A DNA stretch of 64,000 nucleotides, taken from contig JAUTXW010001619.1 in the NCBI GenBank assembly GCA_030620095.1, positions 124,001 to 188,000 on the forward strand, written 5' to 3'. The notes beneath the pieces are model-generated. The model worked only from the letters and a program-made list of their open reading frames with translations. It was not told the DNA's origin and searched no databases. Positions 11,364-22,925 of this stretch are shown here, one piece after another (position 1 is the stretch's first letter; every line of letters starts with the position of its first letter). This DNA comes from Kuschelorhynchus macadamiae. Taxonomy: Eukaryota > Arthropoda > Insecta > Coleoptera > Curculionidae. The position numbers and the translations under genes are program-made.

Positions 11364-11792
11364 GTTAAAGTGTGGTATGGTATCATTAACGACCTGTGTT
11401 TTTTTACCCCTATTTGAATAGACAAACATTTTTAAACCGTTCAAGAAATCAAATTATTGAAAAACTCAATGATCTTCCGAAACATATTTGTGTAAACTGG
11501 GTATATTAACAAGATAATGCTACATACCACTGTGGAGAAGACATAAGAGCATTTTTAAACGAGCAATTTAATTTAAGTATATATAGTAACGGTGAGACTC
11601 CATGGCCACCGCGAAGTCCCGATTTGACGCCCTCAGATTATTTTTTGGGACACATTTAAAGATAGAGTGTATAAAAATCGAAACAACTATTCTGTGAATG
11701 AATTAAAACAAAAAATTCGTGAAGAACTTATTAGTCTTAATAATAGTGACGCCGTCCGAAAAGCTGTGGCAAACATGTCATGTAGACACTAA
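11364..11792 (+). pseudogene. Mariner-like transposase, C-terminal catalytic part
   Basis: Starts VKVWYGIIND and, after a frameshifted stretch, reads QDNATYHCGEDIRAFL. It continues with WPPRSPDLTPSDYF, then KDRVYKNRNN to a TAA at 11790-11792. The QD Asp and the PSD Asp are the second and third catalytic residues of a DDD-type transposase, here about 40 residues apart. A TAA stands just before the QD, and a T-run shift follows PSDYF. The piece is on the same strand as the N-terminal part at 4342. The first catalytic Asp is missing, so it is a dead copy. Confidence 0.82.
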
Positions 11793-13329
11793 GAAAGCCT
11801 TGGAAATATGACATTTCGATCATAAAAAAAAATAACACTGCGGAATTGATGTAATTTTTGTTTCCATAGCAGAATGAAATAAAATAATGTTGTATTTTTT
11901 AATATATCCTTTTTTGATGGAAACTCTATGCTAAATTTCATTTAAAGAACATTTTGTTTCGCAAAATATCAACCATGAAGGATATCATACACATTTTAGA
12001 ATACTTAACAAATGTTTGATGCAACGGATGAAGGAAAATGTTCAGAGTATTTTTAATTATAAAGCTGTATTTTTTTACAACTTTTTGTTTGTTTCTACGA
12101 CGTACCAATATTTTAGTAGTAGACTTTATCCTGATATCTTTTAATATGTGGAGATAAAAAGATATCTTTTAATAAGTGCTATGAAAAATAAAACAAAATT
12201 ATAAACACAAAGTACATACACAGGGTTCCTGATTTTTTTTTCATTTTTTAAGGTACAGGTCGCTAAAATATATTTTTAAATATTATTTAAAAGATTTTGA
12301 CAATAGCATTTAAGAAGAAAAAGTATTTTAATTAAACCTGCTTTTACGAGAGACCTGCGAAATTGCAAGTCAAAATATTTTTACAAGCAAACCTTGCATA
12401 ACGAATGTTAATATTTATTTCTCCCTTTTATAATTTTTTTTTAAATACACGTATCTTAATTTTTATATTTTGAGCAAGTTTGAATCATCATAATCAATAA
12501 TACATGCAAATATTTTAAGTCGTTGTTAAAAAATCGAAAAAACATAAAAAAGGAATATGTCTTAAAAGTTAAGAAAAAGTAACTTCACTGTTTTTCCCAA
12601 GACTCAATTCAAAAGACTTTTTATATAGTCTCTGGCAGCTGTAATTTTTACTATCACTGTTCGCTCGTAACTAAATTTCAGAGTCAATAAAACTGAGAAG
12701 AATGTGTTACTTCAACATTAAAAAAACTTTTTAAAACACTATCATCTGCTTACGCAAAGCCGAGAAACTTTCCTCGTCTTAGTGCCAACACAAATTCTAG
12801 TTTGAATTAAGTAAATAAGTAAGTTTCCAACTTATATTTTACTCCAGAAAATACACTGTGGATTTATAAAGTTTTGCGAGGAGCAATTTCTGGTTTACTA
12901 GGACTTGGAGAATAACTTTGGTGTCTTTTCGTTAATTTTGACAGACACATCTAGTTTTATTTGTCTAAATAATTAACTAGAATTAAAGATTTAATCGTCT
13001 ATGATGTATTTGCTTTATGTCTAGTCTACATTTCAAGGGGCATACAGGTTTTTCAGTTCAAATTTTGTAGTTTTTTTTTGTTTATTTATTATCTTAACAA
13101 AATCAGTGCTATCAAAAGTTAAGAAAAAAAGTGTTAATATATATATTAAAAAATAAAAGCATTGTGACACTCATCGAATTAATTTAAATGTTTTTTTTTT
13201 TGATTTTTGAAATTTTTTGATACAAACTTGGGTTTGTTTCTCTATTGATCACAATTAAATAACAGGCTGTACTCAAGTTTATATAAAGTGTCAAGCTTGT
13301 TATATTTTACTTCTATTCTACAATCTTAC
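11793..13329. other. No gene seen
   Basis: AT-rich sequence with short homopolymers. The first 150 bases may be the 3' non-coding end of the mariner-like element. No recognisable coding, RNA or repeat feature. Confidence 0.6.
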
Positions 13330-14240
13330 AACAAATAGAAAAAAAATAGGAATAGTGTCGGTTACAGTTTAGTTTCGCACGTAGTCATTTAGTATATTAT
13401 CTTTTCAAACGTTTTTACTGTGCACCATTTTGTTCCACCATATCGGCATCGTACCAATATTTTACCAGTTTCTACCTACGCCACACTTATTTTTTGCGCA
13501 TTATTTAAAGTAAGTTAAATTTTTTTTAACACTGCTTTTTTAAGACCGCCATTTTGTATCATCATTTTGAATTCCTACCAGTTAATCCCTATATCACATT
13601 CAATTTTGCTGCAAGATATTAAGTCAATTAAATAAGAAGATTTTTTACATTGATTTTTTAGACATTTTATTTGGCCGCCATTTTCTTTCTTCGTTTTGAA
13701 GTCGTACCACAACTTTACCAATTTATCTCTAATATCTATCTCTATATCACACTCAATGGATGCCCAAAATTTAAATCTATTAAGTAATTTTTAAAACTAA
13801 TTTTTTTAAATAATTTATTGTTGTTTTGCTGTTTTCGATTCATACCAAAATATTACAGGTTATTTCTTTGATTTCAGTGCAAAATTTAAAGAAAATTGTA
13901 TAACTTGTTTTTTAGTAATATTTTTTTAACATTTCACTAGGCCGCCATTTTGTTCCGTCATATTGAATTTTTACCAAAATAATACCAGGTCATCTTTCTC
14001 AATTTTTGACCAAAATATGAAGTCAATTGAGTAAGTAGTTTTTAGCTACACCACGAACTGACAGACAGACAAATGGAATTGGGAAAATATATTTTTAGGC
14101 ATCTAGTGACAATTTTTCTCACTATAACAAACATTATATTCCGCCGTTTTGTTCCGCCATCTTGAATTCGTACAATTTTACCAATTTATCTCTCTACAAC
14201 AATTAATTCTTGCACAAAATTTGAAATCAAACTATTAACT
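13330..14240 (+). repeat. Dispersed repeat, about 130-bp monomers (second copy)
   Basis: CCGCC or its variant at 13546, 13675, about 13813 and 13942, a spacing of 129-138 bp. It shares the opening TTTCGCACGTAGTCATTTAGTA with the other copies in diverged form, and has the GACAGACAGAC tract and the GGCATCTAGTGAC module near 14090. Same family as 8545-9050, 9836-11290 and 44871-45782. Confidence 0.72.
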
Positions 14241-14390
14241 AGTTTTATAGTGTATCTAAAATAAATTGAGGCAACATAAAAACTGAATTTCCGTCAACAG
14301 TCGACGATTTCTTTGTAAAGCATGGGCGGCCTAACAGAAATTTAAACTTACTTTTCTAAACCGATTAATTGAATAAAAATAAATTAATTT

Positions 14391-14660
14391 TTATTTTTTT
14401 TTTACTATTATCTTTAATTAATTTTTTTTTAGTGGCCTTGAGGAGTGGTACTCATAACATCTAGACCGGTTAACAGTCAACTGGTATAGAACTGTTGGCG
14501 CCCTTATAAATAGAAAACGAACCAATCTCCCTGAGCAGTCGGTGATTTGCACACTAACTTTACTGCCTCTCTTTCAATCAACCACTTAGTGTAGATTTAT
14601 ATTATCTTAAAACAAATACATACTCTCTGCTATCAAACAGAGAAAGAGTGTGGCAAATTT
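14391..14660 (+). repeat. 5' LTR of Gypsy element
   Basis: Matches 22550-22814 from the T-rich start through ACTATTATCTTTAATTAATT, GAGGAGTGGTACTCATAAC and CTGTTGGCGCCCTTATAAA to the terminal GTGTGGCAAA. The exact left border is uncertain because both copies begin in T runs. The LTR ends 0-3 nt before the primer site at 14661. Confidence 0.88.
14505..14513 (+). promoter_or_regulatory. Putative LTR TATA box (TATAAATAG)
   Basis: TATAAATAG lies inside the LTR and is repeated in the 3' LTR at about 22662-22670. It is placed well to drive full-length transcription, with a possible initiator near GAGCAGTCGGTG about 25 nt on. Inference from position and motif only. Confidence 0.5.
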
Positions 14661-14680
14661 TGGCGCCCAACGTTGGGGGC
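14661..14680 (+). promoter_or_regulatory. Primer-binding site, tRNA-Lys type
   Basis: TGGCGCCCAACGTTGGGGGC matches the complement of the 3' end of insect tRNA-Lys (TGGCGCCCAACGTGGGGC) apart from an extra T and G. It directly follows the LTR, as expected for minus-strand cDNA priming. Confidence 0.85.
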
Positions 14681-14968
14681 GTGTTGATTATGTTATTGAT
14701 ATAGAGTTAGATAGGTCTATCTGTTTACCTTAATTGAAGTTCTCGCTTGCTTATATAATCAGTTTTACTATACTCATTTTTTTATTTCAGGTTTATATCT
14801 TATTGCTAATTACCTATTGACATTTATCTTTTGCATATATATATTTTTGCTTTCATATATGTATTTTTATCTACTTATGTCTTTGAAACTTGTCTAATAG
14901 ACAGTTTATTATACTATATTATATTTACTCGGGAATTTTACTGATAGATTAATTTTAATATTGCCAAA

Positions 14969-16314
14969 ATGGACTACAATATGGAGATTAACTACCTTAA
15001 AAAGGATATGCTTTTGTACGGACTAAATATCAGAGGTATTGTTGCTGATGATTCCAAAACTGTAAAGAAATTGAGGTCCACACTTCGCCCTATAATTCAA
15101 ATGGAAAAGAAAAGTAAACCATTAAATATTCCTCCTTACAACCTTAAATTTGTTGAAGAAAAAATCTATATCCGGACTACATTGGACAATCTGACTGCTT
15201 CATTTGGTACTTTCTGGTGAAAATATTACAAACAGATTTGACAGAATTCAGTCACGTCTAGTTCACCTTTTGAATAGAATTAATTCCAATTCCTAACTTA
15301 ACTGCTGAAGAAGCTACCGAAAGGTCAACTTTACTTGTGGATGTACTGCATGCCCTTGATAACTTGGACACTATGTCTCGTCAAGATCCTCACCTTAGTA
15401 TGTTGCTAGAATATACTCACCTCAGAGGTACTCAAGATGCTGACAGTTCATCTGATTCCAGTGAAGAAGATGTTGGACTTAGTTCTACATCTAATCGCAA
15501 TCGAGGTGCTACTTCAAAGTTTAAACAACCGCATATTGAAAAATGGGGACTCAAATTTTCTGGAGACATTAAAGGCTTGTCAGTTCATAGCTTTTTGGAA
15601 AGAGCTAAGGAGCTGTGTATTGCACGAAGGGTTTCTGAAAAAGACTTGTTTGATACTGCCATAGATTTATTCAAAGGAAAACCTCTAGCTTGGTACCGAG
15701 CAAACAGGCACAGACTAACATCTTGGAAGTCTTTATCTGATCTTTTAATCAAACATTTTGAACCACCAGATTATCGTTCACGTTTATTTAGGGAAATCCT
15801 TGACCGTACTCAAGATTCATCTGAGAGTATTGTGGAATTTTTATCCTCAATGAACGCTTTATTCAGAAGATATGGAGGAATTCCTGAAGATGTGCAGTTG
15901 GACATAATCTCAAGAAACTTGTTATCCTTTTACACTACCCAACTACCTGTTGTACATTCTTTAGAAGAATTGGAAAATGAATGCCTTAAACTAGAAACTA
16001 AGAAATTTAGAGTTGATACCTATGTACCACCTGCACGTAGGAAGAAAAGTGATTTTGTGGAGCCAGATTTTGCTTTTGTATCTCATGACTCTGATTCGTC
16101 TTCAACACCTCAGCCATTATACCCTCTTCATCAGAGAGAGACTCCTAATAGAACAAAAGTGACCTGTTGGAATTGCAGGCAGGAAGGACATGTCAATAGA
16201 GACTGCCCAAAACCCAAAAGCGTACATTGTTATAGATGTGGAAAGCCTGATGTGACAGTGCACACTTGCACAAAGTGTAATGCCTCGGAAAACTATCCAA
16301 GAGGGAGTCATTAG
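14969..16314 (+). pseudogene. Gypsy gag, frameshifted
   Basis: The N-terminal part opens at the ATG at 14969 (83 codons, basic and charged). It is followed by frame changes around 15210-15330, then a long open piece to 16314. That piece has the retrotransposon gag domain (residues about 67-205 of the piece: WGLKFSGDIKG, LAWYRANRHRLTSW, LSSMNALFRRYGG) and two zinc knuckles (CWNC...H...C at about 277-290, and an imperfect CYRCG...C from about 298). Gag packages element RNA. An acidic serine-rich stretch (about residues 36-50) precedes the core. Confidence 0.9.
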
Positions 16315-18167
16315 GTCGGAAGACTTCTCTCAATAGTGTTTCATTACCGACCAATCAAATTTTGTTGGACTATATCATATCTCATGCCGAAGGTGATCAA
16401 CGACCCTATTTACAAGTTTAAATATTAGGATACCCTATGCTAGGATTATTAGATTCCGGAGCCTCATGAACAATAGTAGGATTACCTGGACTTAAACTTC
16501 TGGAAAGTCTTAGATACAAATTGATTAAAAATATTTCTAACTGCACAGTTGCTAATGGACAAAAATGTACAAGTACTGGCTACCTTCAAGTACCGATGAC
16601 CCTTATGGGGAAAACTCGTTTATTCGATGTTCTTGTTCTGCCTGACTTACATCACAAACTCATCCTTGGTATAGACTTTTGGAAAACTATGTAAATCCCA
16701 GATCTCAGACAGGATGTTTGGCACTTTATTGAAGACTCAGAATACCCTCAAATTTGCAGTATTTTGGATGATGATTCTCTTAATGGAGAACAGAAAATCA
16801 GACTAAAGAACCTTGTCGAAGACAAATTAGCTCTGATGGGTACCGGACTTGGTTGTTGCAATGCCGCAGAACATGTTATCGAAATGGAACCTGGTACTAA
16901 ACCTATAAAGCAAAGATATTATCCAGTGTCGCCTTTTAAACAAAAGATAATTGATGAACAACTTGATGAAATAATTTCTTTGGGAATAATTGAAAAATCA
17001 AAAAGTCCTTGGTCTAGCCCTGTATGTTTAGCAAAAAAGGATGGTTCATACAGGTTTTGTATAGATTTTCGCATGGTTAATTCTAGAAGTAAAAAAGATG
17101 CCTATCCAATACCTTATATTTCTGCTATACTAAATAGACTTAGAAACGCCCATTACTTAAGTTCGATAGACATAAAATCTGCCTTCTGGCAAATACCTTT
17201 AAGTGAGTCATCTAAAGAATACACTGCTTTCACAGTACCTGGCCGTGGATTATATCAATTCTGTAGGATGCCATTTGGTCTCTCAAACAGCCCAGCTACT
17301 TGGCAACGTGTTGTAGATAATGTATTGGGAGCTGACTTAGAAAATAATGTAATGGTATATGTAGACGACTTCATAATCATAAGCAAGACATTTGATGAGC
17401 ATGTGAACTTACTTAGCTTAATTTTAGTCCGTTTGAAGAATGCAGGCTTAATAATCTCTTTAAAAAAATAACACTTTTGTAGACGTGAACTTCGATACTT
17501 AGGTTATATAATCGATAAACATGGTTTAAGACCAGACCAAGAAAAGGTTGAAGCAATTATAAATATATCACCTCCGAAAAACATTACAGAAATTAGAAGA
17601 TTCTTAGGAACTGCATCATGGTATCGTCGTTTTGTTCCAAACTTTGCCACTGTTGTGGCTCCAATCAGAAAATTAACCAAAAAGAATGTCAAATGGGAAT
17701 GGACACCTGATTGTCAAAGTGCATTCACTTCACGGAAAGAATCTTTAGTGACTGCACCAGTACTCACCTGCCCAGATTTCGAACGCACTTTCACTTTGCA
17801 GTGTGATGCTTCATCATTTGGTTTAGGAGCTGTTCTATCGCAACAATTTGAAGATGGTGAAAAAGTTATATATTACTTGTCCAGTTCACTTACAAGACAG
17901 GAGCAAAAACTGACAGTTACAGAAAAACAATGCTTAGCTGTTATTTGGAGTGTTGAAAAGCTACGTCATTACTTAGAAGGTGTTCACTTCAAAATTATCA
18001 CTGATCATTACTCTTTACTTTGGTTACATAATCTAAAAGATCCACAAGATCGTTTAGCTCGCTGGGCTCTCAGATTACAACCCTATGATTATGAACTAGT
18101 TCATCGTAAAGGAGAAGAACATATTGTTCCTGATTTTTTTATCAAGATCTGTTCCAGTTTCAGTTGA
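16315..18167 (+). pseudogene. Gypsy pol: protease, RT and RNase H
   Basis: The protease active site LLDSGAS (about 16450) is followed directly by TGA. The flap and C-terminal part (LILGIDFW) follow. RT opens around 16764 with KKDGSYRFCIDFR, SSIDIKSAFWQ, MPFGLSNSP and the catalytic YVDD (residues 199-202 from 16764). An in-frame TAA at 17469-17471 interrupts it. The same frame then continues through RRELRYLGY, the connection (RRFLGTASWYRRFVP), and the RNase H-type core (FTLQCDASSFGLGAVLSQ, TVTEKQCLAVIW, IITDHYSLLWL). The frame is lost in a T run near 18140 just before integrase. Confidence 0.93.
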
Positions 18168-19487
18168 TGTTATGAACCCAGATGACACTTTTACACCACT
18201 AGACTTCTCTTCTAACACTACTGACAAATGGTATCATAGCAAGCTTAAAAGAATTGAAGACAAACCTTCCAAATTTCCATCTTGGAAAATAGAAAATAAT
18301 AATCTTTATAAACATGTTAATGCTAATGTTAGCTCTTGGAAAATAGTTATACCTAAACACCATAGAAAAGACATTTTCAATCGCTGTCATGATATACCTG
18401 CTGCTGGTCATGTTGGGTCATTCAAAACTTATTGGAAAATTCACCAGCTATTCTTTTGGCCAAAAATGAAATGTGATATTGCTAATTATGTTAAGGCATG
18501 TAAATTGTGTGCACAACATAAAGTTGAACAAAAAGTACCTCCTGGTTTGATGGGTAATCGCCCAGATATTAGTGAACCTTGGCAATGTATCAGTTTGAAT
18601 TATATTGGACCATTTCCTCGTTTCAAACAAGGAAACACTCATGTTCTTGTAGTTACTGACTATTTCAGCAAATATAATGTTTTATTTCTCACTCGGTCTG
18701 CTACCGCAAAATCCCTTGTGAAGTCTACAGAAGAAGGCATATTTTTAGTTTATGGCGCACCACAATCTCTTATCTGTGACAATGGTGTTCAGATGAAATC
18801 TAATGAATTTAAGAATTTATGCCAAAAATATAAAACTAGAATATTCTATACAGCTCATTATTATCCTCGTGCTGATCCTACTGAAAGAGTTAACAGAGTG
18901 ATTAAGACAATGATTCGTACCTACATAGACCAAACAAATCATCGTACTTGGGATGAAAACCTTGCTGCAATCGGATGTGCTTTAAGAACCTCTCGACATG
19001 AAACTACTGGACATACACCTTACTTTATTAATTTTGGAAGGAAACACAAATTATATGGCAGAGATTTTTCAGCTGGAATAGCCAATGATAATATTCTGGA
19101 TAAAGATGACTATATTAAAGACCGCCAACAAAAACTTGTTACATTATATGAAAAAATTGCAAGTCGAATAAAAATTGCACATACAAGGATCCAAACTCGC
19201 TATAACTTGAGAAGACGTCATGTGAATAATTTACCTGGACAAAGTGTGTGGCGTAAAATAAAAGTTTATCTGATGCTATTAACTTTTATAGTGCCAAATT
19301 GGCCCCAGAATATATAGGACCTTTCAGGATTAAGAGAAAAACAGGGACATGTACCTATGAACAGGAAGATCATCGTGGAAACAGTAAAGGAATTTGGCAT
19401 GTTCAGGACTCGAAACCTGACAATCCTCCTGGCAATGATCAAAATTGCTGTAACATTTTAATTTCGTCACTACATTTTAATGCATAA
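18124..19487 (+). pseudogene. Gypsy integrase, catalytic Asp changed to Asn
   Basis: An open 397-codon frame followed, after a shift near 19255, by 19299-19487. It has the HHCC zinc domain (AGHVGSFKTYWKIH, then KACKLCAQHK) and the core with DNGVQMKS and PTERVNRVIKTMI, which supply the second Asp and the Glu. A C-terminal tail reads YIGPFRIKRKTGTCTYE. Where Gypsy integrases have D before (Y/L)xGP, this copy reads SLNYIGPFP (AAT at 18598-18600), so the first catalytic residue is Asn. The integrase would be inactive even without the frameshifts. Confidence 0.9.
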
Positions 19488-22400
19488 AAATGCGTAAATC
19501 CGGTACTGTAAGTCTCGTATCGATGTAGTAAGGTGCTCGCGGTCTCTGTTTAGCGAAATCTTCCGCTTCATATTGAGGCAATTCACTAGTCTTCGTGTAG
19601 ATGGCGCCTTAATTTTGTTCAATTAGTAATTTTACTTTCTTCTCCTTTAAATATTTTTTCTTTCCTGTGATCCAGCTCAGGGATTGGCTGATCTATTGTC
19701 CAGATTTGGTTAGTTTGATTTTAGTAAAGTGGCACCACTGACGGATTGTCATCCCCCTACTGCTGCCTTGACCTGGTGGTGAGGTAGGTTAAGCTTCTTG
19801 TCTCTCTGGAAGGTGAAGATCAAGTGTGAAAGTTTGTCGGCGAATTGATCCTGTTTTAATCCATTCGATCTTTTGGGATTTACGTCGGCAACTTAGTTAA
19901 AAAGGCTCCTATGTGTATTTAATTACGTTGTACCTTAATATTTTTGATTGAGGAACCTTTTATTACTCTCTTGTGAGGATTTAACTGCACTTAACCACCT
20001 ACCATATCTTTTTGATGGGACACATTTTACGAAATGACTAATAAGAAACACTTTACCATCAAATAAGGTAAGATAACCCAATTTTATATTCACTAAAATG
20101 TGATATATTTTCCCTCTACATATTTTTTTGCATTTTGCCATATTATTTTTTATAGGTTATGTTCTAACCTCTAGCTTAGATATAGTTTCTTGGCTATCAC
20201 TAAGGTCTTTTTGTTTATATATAAAAAAGGGGTTATTTTTTGTTTGTTACTTAGTTCTCTTATTAAAAAGTAAATACAAGGCCACAGAGTTATTTTACTT
20301 ATTGAAATTAAGAGCTATGGGGACACTCTTGATTGCCCTTTGATTTGTGTAGCAAACAATGTATTCAATAGTACTTTTCATTTTCTTAAGATATGGTGCT
20401 GAATGTATATATACCTTATGTTTCTTATAATTATTAAGTTTATTTCTGCAATACAAAAAGGTCTATTTGTAACTTCCATAAGCCAGTTATTATTTAAGTT
20501 TGCATAAAGTAAAGAATAGTAAATACATTGGGGAGAATTTGTTTTCTTTAATAAGTGTGTTTCAATACAACTATTACAGGTGTTTGTTATAATTAGGAAA
20601 GAGGCCTATATATCTATAAAAATCATTTTAATTTTAATATTTCTTTGAAGACCGAAACAACCTTATAAGATATAAATACATGCTATCTGCTTTAACCAAT
20701 TTGGCAAAATTGAACAATATTGTATCAGTGATTTGCATTTTCTGTCTGTAACATCTTATATTAGCTTACTTATACTGGAGTAATGACATTTTGTATTGAT
20801 ATTTACAATATTTTAAGGGTGGATTCTTGTTACTATTCACTATAAGGGTTGTAATGTACCTATATTAGTATTAATTAATAGATATGTTGCTTATATTTTT
20901 TATATAATGTTAAGGGGTTGTAGTTGATAATATTATGTATCGTAATAGACATGTACGAGCCTAATATTTTGAATTTCTATAATAGAATGACTTAGGATTT
21001 TTTGTAATTTGAGTAAATTGGTTTAAATGAAGTCAAGCTGGGAAATATTGATTCATTTTTGTTTGGAATTATTTTCTTTATTTGACATACTGGGTGTTGA
21101 GTTGTTAAACAGACCTATATACTTTTATTTGGGGTATAAATCTTAGACGTTTGTACTATTCTAGGGTTTTTTTTTATCTTCTTCTCCCTCTTCTTCTACT
21201 TCTTGTTCCTGTTCTCCTAACCAGGGTTTGAACCTGGATGTGTCATTGTAAGTGGAGCAGAAGTCTGTTACCTAGTACTTAAGTCTGTACGTACCCAGTT
21301 TTCCTGCTGAAAATGTTTTCTATGACAGTTACATCATAGACTGCTGATCTAAGTCACCGATGCTGATAGAAACTTAGATAAGAATCTTAATTTTAACATC
21401 CCTTGTGCTGAATTGACTTAATTGTTTTATTGCTGATCAACTTTATGACTTTTTCTGTTTCTTTTGAGTGTATACTTTTTGATATAAAGTTATAACTACT
21501 GCTGGTGTGCATAAACCATGATTATTGGTGTTGTCAATAAGATTATTTTTACTTTATAACTCATGCTGATACTCAAATATCACATTATAAGTTTAGGCCA
21601 TAATAATCTATAGGTTTTTGTCAACATTTGACCGTATACTAGGCTTTAAGATATAGAACATCACAGTATAAGTTTATGACACAATAGTCTATAGGTTTCT
21701 GCCAACATTTGATAGTATAATATACTTTAAGATACAGTGTTGTTGTAAAGTGTGATCACATCTTGAAATTTTAAGTTATAAGATCTAGTTAGTTTATACA
21801 AGGTATATAAGAAGTGTTATAGAAAGATAACACTACTGGAATATGTGATGATATTTATGACTTATTGTATTTACTTGCTTTAGAAAGGTATTTTGATATA
21901 AAACAATGGTGTCAATTTGTTAGGTAATATTGGTGATTGGATTTGAAACTTAGTTATATAAATTTTTCTTGTTATTTGCTTGCTCTTAGATTCACATAAT
22001 ACTCTTTTCTTTTATTCTGTTATTGTCAATTGTATTTGAATTAATGAAATTAATTAATTGCTTGATTATTTTGCAACTTTTGATAAATTTTTACTGTTAG
22101 ATCAAATTGTTCGGTAAATTAGAACAACTTAAAGATTTTCTTTATAAACATTTATAGATTTTGGAGTCTATTACTTTTACCTGTCATTAGCTGATTGAAA
22201 ATTTCTTTTCTCATCCGTATTACTTAATTTTCAGGTTTTATTGAACATTTATTTTGTTGTTTTGTGATTCTTTAGCTATTTTCATAAAACATTTTACACA
22301 GTTGATCTAATATTTGTATAGTGATCTTTATGTGAATATACTTTAGATTTTTCTCTTAGCATATGAGGTATGAAAACTGATTAACACAGGATCATTACAC

Positions 22401-22549
22401 AGTCAATAGTCATTAAAAAAAAACTTCAATTAAGGCCAATTTCTTTCATATGTTATATAAAATAACCTACAGGAGATACATATTTCTGGAAATATTTTGA
22501 GGAGCACTGAACTTGTTAATAAATGTTATTTGTTGAATATGTTTTTTTT
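19488..22549. other. Long non-coding 3' part of Gypsy element
   Basis: About 3.0 kb between the end of pol and the 3' LTR with no open frame above about 71 codons. A hydrophobic 71-codon frame at 20128-20343 has no recognisable family. It could be an eroded env region, a lineage-specific long 3' UTR, or later insertions. A polymerase III box-B-like arm at 21221-21237 suggests at least one inserted SINE. Confidence 0.55.
21185..21310 (-). repeat. Possible tRNA-derived SINE fragment
   Basis: On the minus strand a perfect T-arm/box B (CCAGGTTCAAACCCTGG, 21237-21221) is followed by a purine-rich GAAGAAGAGG tail (21205-21180). GGTAACAGACTTCTGCTCC lies upstream, where the D-arm side would be. No full cloverleaf or clean box A can be formed, so it is not a functional tRNA. 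Confidence 0.4.
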
Positions 22550-22814
22550 TGTTTTTTTTTACTATTATCTTTAATTAATTTTATCTTAGTGGTCTTGAGG
22601 AGTGGTACTCATAACATCCAGAGCGGTTAACAGTTAACTGGTATAGAACTGTTGGCGCCCTTATAAATAGAAAACGAACCAATCTCCCTGAGCAGTCGGT
22701 AATTTGCACAGTAACTTTACTGCCTCTCTTTCAATCAAGCACTTAGTGTAGATTTATATTATCTTAAAACAAATACATACTCTCTGCTATCAAACAGAGA
22801 AAGAGTGTGGCAAA
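22550..22814 (+). repeat. 3' LTR of Gypsy element
   Basis: Direct repeat of 14391-14660. It ends GTGTGGCAAA, after which the sequence departs from the 5' copy, so this is the element's right border. Differences from the 5' LTR include AGAGCGG for AGACCGG, AGTTAAC for AGTCAAC and CACAGTAAC for CACACTAAC. Confidence 0.88.
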
Positions 22815-22925
22815 ATGATTAGTAATCTTCATAGTGCAATCTCAGATACACTAGTACATAGAGAACAAATAAGATATTCTACAATGATCAAGCGGCCGTA
22901 TAAGGATCCATTCAAAATTAACTTT
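22815..22925 (+). other. Exon-like 37-codon frame abutting the 3' LTR
   Basis: An ATG begins at the first base after the LTR, followed by 37 sense codons (MISNLHSAISD to PFKINF) and a consensus splice donor GTAAGT at 22926. It may be a host exon or a fortuitous frame. I do not recognise the peptide. An LTR-driven transcript could use it, but nothing else in the window supports a host gene here. Confidence 0.2.

Larger units (their letters stand above)
14391..22814 (+). mobile_element. Ty3/Gypsy LTR retrotransposon, both LTRs present
   Basis: Two direct LTRs of about 265 bp flank a tRNA-Lys primer site, gag, protease, RT, RNase H and integrase in Gypsy order. All reading frames are broken. 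The total is about 8.4 kb, longer than expected because about 3.0 kb of non-coding sequence separates the end of pol from the 3' LTR. No env-like open frame was recognised. The LTRs differ at only some positions, so insertion is not very old. Confidence 0.93.

Noticed and set aside
14391..14440. Fixed LTR start at AGTGGCC (14431)
   Set aside because: The two copies are similar for about 40 bases further upstream, so the LTR must begin earlier, in the T-rich stretch.
21221..21310. Functional tRNA gene
   Set aside because: Only the T-arm is convincing; no acceptor pairing, anticodon arm or clean box A.
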